Source: CAZVUW01 sp964629825 (GTDB taxonomy: Bacteria > Actinomycetota > Nitriliruptoria > Euzebyales > Egibacteraceae). Taken from it: a stretch of 26,343 nt of DNA. Shown in pieces: positions 23,301 through 26,343 of the stretch; the stretch's first letter is position 1, and each line of letters begins with the position of its first letter. The notes under the pieces are model-generated. The model did not search any database. It saw only the letters and a list, made by a program, of their open reading frames with translations, and was not told where the DNA came from. Both the position numbers and the translations under genes were made by a program. The stretch covers positions 1-26,343 of the forward strand of contig CAZVUW010000038.1 of NCBI GenBank assembly GCA_964629825.1, in the 5' to 3' direction.

Positions 23301-26070
23301 CGGCTCGATCGTGACGGCGATCCTCGCCCACCTGCCTGCCGACTTCGATCTACGGCTTGACGGGCCCGCCATCGCGCCACTGCGCTCAACGCCGCTGCGA
23401 TCCACTCCGCTGCGGAGCACGCCCATAGAGGACCCCGGCCTCAGCGTCGACCCGCGGGGCCAGGCGATCGGCCCCGACCTGGTCGAGGACGTGCCGCGTG
23501 GTGAGAGCACCCTCAGCCAGTCGGCCTACCGCGGCCTCGAGACCGAGGTGGTCTCGATGATCGTCCCGCCGTCCCTGGACGGCGAGCCGTTCACCCTGGC
23601 CGTGTCCAGCTACCTCGGCGCGTCCAGCACCTCGCCCTACACCCTCCAGGTGATGGTAGAGCCGCCGCCCGAGCTGAGCTGCGTGCCCCAGACCGCCTTC
23701 GACGGAGCCGGGGCGCCCGGCACGCTCCCGCCGGTCAGCTCGCTCGACCCTGCGAGCCGCACGCTGGTGCTCGTGAACGAGCAGCGCTTCGACGCCCTGC
23801 ACGGCGCCGGCGCCACGCAGCAGGTCCACGACGCCCTGGCCGCGGCGATCCCGTCCGGTGACCAGGCCGGTCCGTTCGCCGTGCTGCCGATCGACGGCGA
23901 CCCCGCCGTCCGCGCCGCCTACAGCGAGTGGGACGACGACCCGTGCGAGCCCGAGCGCGCCAACGACGTGGTGCGCGCGGCCGTGGCCGTCGCAGACACG
24001 TACACGCAGGCGCTGCCCGAGCTGCGCTTCGTGGTCATCGTCGGCGACGACAACATCGTCCCGTCCTACCGCGTGCCGGACCTGACCACGCTGGCCAACC
24101 AGCGCGACTACTACCCGGAGCTGGTGTTCGGCGGGCTAGACAACGCCCTGTCGGCCTCCGCCGCGTACGGCTACGTCCTCAGCGACAGCGCCTACACCGA
24201 GCGCGACACGATCGACTGGCTGGACCACGAGCTGCTGGTGCCTGACTACGCGGGCGGCCGGCTCGTCGAGTCCCTGCCTGAGATCCTCGGGACGATCAAC
24301 CGCTACGCCACCACCAAGCACCTGGAGATCGACTCCAGCCTGGTCACGGCCTACGACTTCCTGACCGACGGCGGGCAGGACACGCAGGACATCATCGCCG
24401 ACCGGGCCAGCGACCCGAGCACGGCGCGCTCCCTGATCAGCGACTCGTGGGCGAAGTCCGAGCTCCTGACCGAGCTCGGCCTCGCCCCCGACCTGACCAG
24501 CATGTGGGCCCACTACGACCACTCGCGCCTGCTGACCGCCGCCGGCGACGCCGCACCCAGCCCGGGCGATGAGATCGCCTCCTCGACCGAGGTCCTGGCG
24601 GCCGGCCTGGCGCAGGGGACGCTGTTCTTCACGCTCGGCTGCAACGCCGGCCTGAACGTGCCGGCGCTGGTGTCGGTCGGGGCATCGCCGGAAGAGGCTG
24701 AGCGCCTGCTCGACTGGGCGCAGGCCACCGCGCAGCGCGGCGGCGCCTTCTTCGGCAACACCGGCTTCGGCTACGGCGATGACGTCGTCTCGGCCTACGG
24801 CGAGCGGCTGATGACGCTGTTCGCTCAGCTGCTCGACGGCTCGATGACGATCGGCCAGGCGGCCGTCGAGGCTCGCCACCTGTACCTGCAGGAGGCGGCC
24901 CTCGACGTCTACACCGACAAGGTCGTCGCCGAGTCGACCTTCTACGGCCTGCCGTTCGTGCGCGTCGGTGCCGCCGGAGTCGTGGGTCCGACGCCCGACG
25001 CCCGGCCGCGACCGCCGGCCGAGACGGGACCGGTCGAGCCCGACCCGAGCTCGGGCCAGCCCTCGACCGCCTTCACGGTCGAGCCCACCTTCACGGAGGT
25101 GACCACGGAACGCGGCGAGTACCACGTCGCCAGCATCGGCGGCCGCAACGAGCCGACGCTCAAGGCCCTGTACCGCCCGGTGCAGCCCGCCATCACCCTG
25201 AACCTGCCCGAGCCGCCGGCCGGCATGGTCCCCGGTGACCTGCTGATCACCGGCCTCAGCACCACCGACCTCGACCAGCCCGACCCGGTCTTCGTCCGCC
25301 CGACGGTGGATCTGTCCGAGCACGAGCCCGAGCCGGTGGTGTATGACGTCGCCTACCCGGTGTCGATGGGCTACGTGACACCGAGCGGCAACCTGCTTCT
25401 GAGCGCCGGCCAGTTCAGGCGGCACATGCTCGGCCAGGGCACCCAGACGCTCTACACCAGGATCGTCGGGCGGGTGCTGTACGACGTCGCCGGGGCGCCG
25501 ATCGACCGGCCGGTGTTCAGCACGGTCGAGGCGCACCGTTTCGCGGGCACGAACACGACCGGCTTCGTGGTCGACGTGGACCAGGCCGAGCAGGTCATCG
25601 TCCTGTACAAGACCCCCACCGGCGAAGGCTGGAAGCGGGTGGACCTCGAGGTCTGGCCGGACGGCACCTGGACCGGTGCGGTCACCGACGAGGTCAGCGA
25701 GTACTTCGTCCAGGCGGTCCGCGGCGCCGGCGTGGCGTCGGCCCGCGGCAAGGGGCTGAACTTCCAGCCGTCCGAGGAGCCGCAGGAGTGCCCGACCTTC
25801 GATCAGGTGCGCGCCGAGCTCGACGGCCTGGTCGCCGCGGGCGGCATCACCGAGGGTCTGGAGGCCAAGATCCGCCACGCGCTCAACACCGCGCAGGAGT
25901 GGCTGCAGCTTCCGAACAAGCGCGGTCCGGCCCTGAGCCACCTGCGCCGCGCGGTTCACCTGCTGCTGTGGCAGGCGGATGTGGTCGACAAGGGCAAGGA
26001 CAACCAGGGCGACCCGGTTGGTCTGCGGGCCCTGGCCCTGTCGATCCGCAACCTCATGGACTGCGTGTAG
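20371..26070 (+). CDS. Large secreted protein: beta-propeller, TPLRS pentapeptide array, PPC-like domain, C25 (gingipain)-like protease
   Basis: About 1899 residues. The ATG at 20371 gives a clear signal peptide (TTAALLAMLLLATGVFA, cleavage near ARA-Q at 30-33); a GAAAGGG site precedes it. Residues about 40-460 carry seven S-x-DG-x-x-VAF-type motifs, so a seven-bladed TolB/PD40-type propeller. Residues 499-548 are ten TPLRS pentapeptides, continued by looser Leu/Pro-rich repeats. Residues about 790-925 look like an Ig/DUF11-like module. Residues 931-1060 resemble a PPC domain (DAHEPNDSAAQPTSI) interrupted by three more PLRST units. A clan CD, C25-like domain spans about 1120-1535, with WAHYDHS (H1381/H1384) and FFTLGCNAGLN (C1424) as a probable His/Cys dyad. 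Beta-rich modules and a helical tail (1808-1899) follow. No LPxTG, sorting domain or membrane anchor is seen. Function: probable extracellular cysteine protease. Confidence 0.85.
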   Translation: MADRSPLRTTAALLAMLLLATGVFADVPEARAQTKTTRLISLSVDGEAGDGQSPPSLNDRGPHIAVSADGRYVAFASDAANLLGAGRDENQVTDVFRYDRQTGELIMVSRGQQDGEPTYGNGPSGAVQIDISADGNLVVFDSLASNLTDDGVNPDQRHIYVRDVRNQYTVLASTDGEIHRTGTTASISSNGGFVAFSDDDLFTPVYRVELIFDPSGALIGAGALTEVVAHGMSPSISGDGRFVAFTTYDDLDPRDEERGGDQSDVYLWDANFRDSVQLISLTADMQRSGDGPSYTRGPRAVSDDGRIVAFWSEASDLLNDVSVPRGGVGYVRVRSGEFPFTEALPFTPEGEIRNSGYPQLSRDGAFATFTSNQGDLVEPPQGDQHHVYVRDLIVRDDNQHVITLASQSTSGEPADSDSGDAVLNGDGSVIAFGSAAMNLDTDRNDFNDVFVRADSDEQTIEGLSLTVAPVEGSPGITEVDLSGVDISALPLVPGELETTPLRSTPLRSTPLRSTPLRSTPLRSTPLRSTPLRSTPLRSTPLRSTPLRSTNLPPIPLSTVPLLADGGWTAILEGPPATPYAGLPLQSVTLQQVLNLPEGLYPQVDGLSYEDIDLASTPLGEVSLQVFLLGGPSLDALSSTTDWCAELAARGFDCVLHGIAEASSTLVDLAFAGGPVDDLTFLPDLSVAAAELDGSPAAAYDVASVDVDATSLGALPISAVPSGIVDCTLSVFDCTDPGATLGGAVAAGAILDAPTAVLGRILEVDALVGDLTLGDVVRMLVDPAKLSYDDVPLVPLLLGEEIEGQLQYTARATIDCTDTEQLTFKVALPAGFRYQPGSSSLSFDGEPAPDPGDPLFNEGYEPRDVDAPVLTWLQVGGEPPDNCTTSLAAPRTTVELSFRADPWVELGTHTSDVVLETASGSATVEDTAPFTVYDAHEPNDSAAQPTSIAAGELVLSHLGPGDQIDFFEVTDGGQPLERGSIVTAILAHLPADFDLRLDGPAIAPLRSTPLRSTPLRSTPIEDPGLSVDPRGQAIGPDLVEDVPRGESTLSQSAYRGLETEVVSMIVPPSLDGEPFTLAVSSYLGASSTSPYTLQVMVEPPPELSCVPQTAFDGAGAPGTLPPVSSLDPASRTLVLVNEQRFDALHGAGATQQVHDALAAAIPSGDQAGPFAVLPIDGDPAVRAAYSEWDDDPCEPERANDVVRAAVAVADTYTQALPELRFVVIVGDDNIVPSYRVPDLTTLANQRDYYPELVFGGLDNALSASAAYGYVLSDSAYTERDTIDWLDHELLVPDYAGGRLVESLPEILGTINRYATTKHLEIDSSLVTAYDFLTDGGQDTQDIIADRASDPSTARSLISDSWAKSELLTELGLAPDLTSMWAHYDHSRLLTAAGDAAPSPGDEIASSTEVLAAGLAQGTLFFTLGCNAGLNVPALVSVGASPEEAERLLDWAQATAQRGGAFFGNTGFGYGDDVVSAYGERLMTLFAQLLDGSMTIGQAAVEARHLYLQEAALDVYTDKVVAESTFYGLPFVRVGAAGVVGPTPDARPRPPAETGPVEPDPSSGQPSTAFTVEPTFTEVTTERGEYHVASIGGRNEPTLKALYRPVQPAITLNLPEPPAGMVPGDLLITGLSTTDLDQPDPVFVRPTVDLSEHEPEPVVYDVAYPVSMGYVTPSGNLLLSAGQFRRHMLGQGTQTLYTRIVGRVLYDVAGAPIDRPVFSTVEAHRFAGTNTTGFVVDVDQAEQVIVLYKTPTGEGWKRVDLEVWPDGTWTGAVTDEVSEYFVQAVRGAGVASARGKGLNFQPSEEPQECPTFDQVRAELDGLVAAGGITEGLEAKIRHALNTAQEWLQLPNKRGPALSHLRRAVHLLLWQADVVDKGKDNQGDPVGLRALALSIRNLMDCV
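21865..22014 (+). repeat. Ten tandem 15-bp units coding TPLRS
   Basis: Ten in-frame copies of ACGCCGTTGCGGTCG, nearly identical: the Ser codon alternates TCG/TCC in blocks (units 1-2 G, 3-5 C, 6-8 G, 9 C, 10 G), and unit 9 also uses CTG and CGC. Nine of ten units use the Leu codon TTG, scarce elsewhere in this gene. This points to recent tandem duplication. Copy changes would keep the reading frame. Confidence 0.95.
23374..23418 (+). repeat. Second, short PLRST array (three units) inside the PPC-like domain
   Basis: Codes APLRS-TPLRS-TPLRS. Unlike the first array, every unit uses different codons (for example TCA, TCC and AGC for Ser), so it is old and kept at protein level, which supports a real role for the peptide motif. 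Confidence 0.85.
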
Positions 26071-26082
26071 CCCGGTGAGCAG

Positions 26083-26112
26083 GGGGGACGCCGTCGGACG
26101 GCGGCGTCCCCC
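26083..26112 (+). terminator. Terminator of the secreted protease gene
   Basis: GGGGGACGCCG and CGGCGTCCCCC form a perfect 11-bp stem with an 8-base loop, beginning 13 bases after the stop at 26070. No T tract follows. The remaining bases up to 26224 hold nothing recognisable. Confidence 0.7.
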
Positions 26113-26224
26113 GGCCGGGGACGGCCACGGTCGATCCGAGGCCGCAGCGCGGACCGATCGCGCCCGCGGCTGATCCCCAGCGCTGACTCGCCCGCCCCTC
26201 AGGCTCCGATCTTGCAGCACAGGG

Positions 26225-26252
26225 AAGGGGGCGCCCCGCGGGGCGCCCCCTT
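26225..26252 (-). terminator. Terminator of the right-edge minus-strand gene
   Basis: A 28-base perfect palindrome (AAGGGGGCGCCCC and its complement, symmetric about 26238/26239), 18 bases after the minus-strand stop at 26271. In the minus direction the stem ends in TT followed by CCCT. It may also back up termination from the plus strand. Confidence 0.65.
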
Positions 26253-26270
26253 GAGCTTGCTGCGCTGCGC

Positions 26271-26343
26271 CTACGGCGTCAGCGAGTCGCGCAGGTTGGT
26301 GATGGTCTGCGCCAGCGCGCGGAGCGCGTCGGCGTCGCCCTGG
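26271..26343 (-). CDS. C-terminal end of a gene related to the secreted protease's tail, cut by window edge
   Basis: Only the last 23 residues are visible: QGDADALRALAQTITNLRDS then LTP and TAG at 26271-26273. They match the last residues of the convergent secreted protein (QGDPVGLRALALSIRNLMD then CV): QGD, LRALA, I, NL and D coincide in register. The frame is supported by this match and by the terminator palindrome just beyond the stop. It is therefore probably another secreted protein carrying the same helical C-terminal domain, possibly a full paralogue; the rest lies outside the window. Confidence 0.65.
   Translation of the reverse strand, partial: QGDADALRALAQTITNLRDSLTP

Noticed and set aside
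24136..26220. Minus-strand open frame of 694 codons over the protease domain
   Set aside because: Antisense to the C25-like domain, with low-complexity Arg/Gly/Ala composition. The true minus-strand gene ends at 26271.

Overview
The window is about 26 kb of very GC-rich bacterial DNA with strong GC bias at third codon positions, frequent 4-base ATGA or GTGA gene overlaps and purine-rich ribosome binding sites. A fused acetyl-CoA carboxylase beta/alpha gene, an F420-type (Ddn-like) oxidoreductase, an AfsA-family protein and TANNNT-type -10 boxes together point to an Actinomycetota chromosome, probably a deep-branching non-streptomycete lineage. That placement is inference; there is no rRNA in the window. 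I see no tRNA, rRNA, CRISPR array, insertion sequence or phage gene.

Layout. (1) 1-4094, minus strand: an operon of four genes read right to left: a flavin/pyridoxamine-oxidase-like barrel fused to a cyclic-nucleotide-binding domain, a flavin reductase, a phytoene-desaturase/carotenoid-isomerase-like FAD oxidoreductase, and a KAS III (FabH-like) protein lacking the Cys-His-Asn triad, which runs off the left edge. (2) 4366-9382, plus strand: a tight operon of a TPR protein, accD-accA fusion, accB, accC and a GAF protein, i.e. a malonyl-CoA-forming complex with two probable sensory or scaffold partners. (3) 9423-10445, minus: an AfsA-like two-hotdog protein, the family that makes gamma-butyrolactone autoregulator precursors. 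(4) 10707-13394, minus: a large GH63/MGH1-type glucosidase. (5) 13550-15627, plus: an F420-type oxidoreductase, a DUF1772 (anthrone-oxygenase-like) membrane protein and an FAD monooxygenase. (6) 15687-20122, minus: a small four-helix membrane protein and a 1289-residue cyclase/NTPase/TPR protein built like mammalian soluble adenylyl cyclase. (7) 20371-26070, plus: a secreted protein of about 1899 residues with a seven-motif beta-propeller, a TPLRS pentapeptide array, a PPC-like domain and a C25 (gingipain)-like Cys/His protease domain. A convergent gene at the right edge ends in a similar C-terminal tail, and each of the two genes has its own strong hairpin terminator.

How it may fit together. 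The left 10 kb reads as an acyl-thioester neighbourhood: ACC supplies malonyl-CoA, while the KAS III-like protein, the flavin enzymes and the AfsA-like protein would act on acyl or beta-ketoacyl substrates. The promoters of the minus operon and of the AfsA-like gene share an 18-base motif (TTGACTAGNCCNNNGGGT), which suggests common control. A cAMP-type signal could be made by the cyclase and read by the cyclic-nucleotide-binding protein. The best candidates for something undescribed are this putative lipid-signal locus with its triad-less KAS III, and the TPLRS/C25 secreted protease with its convergent relative.
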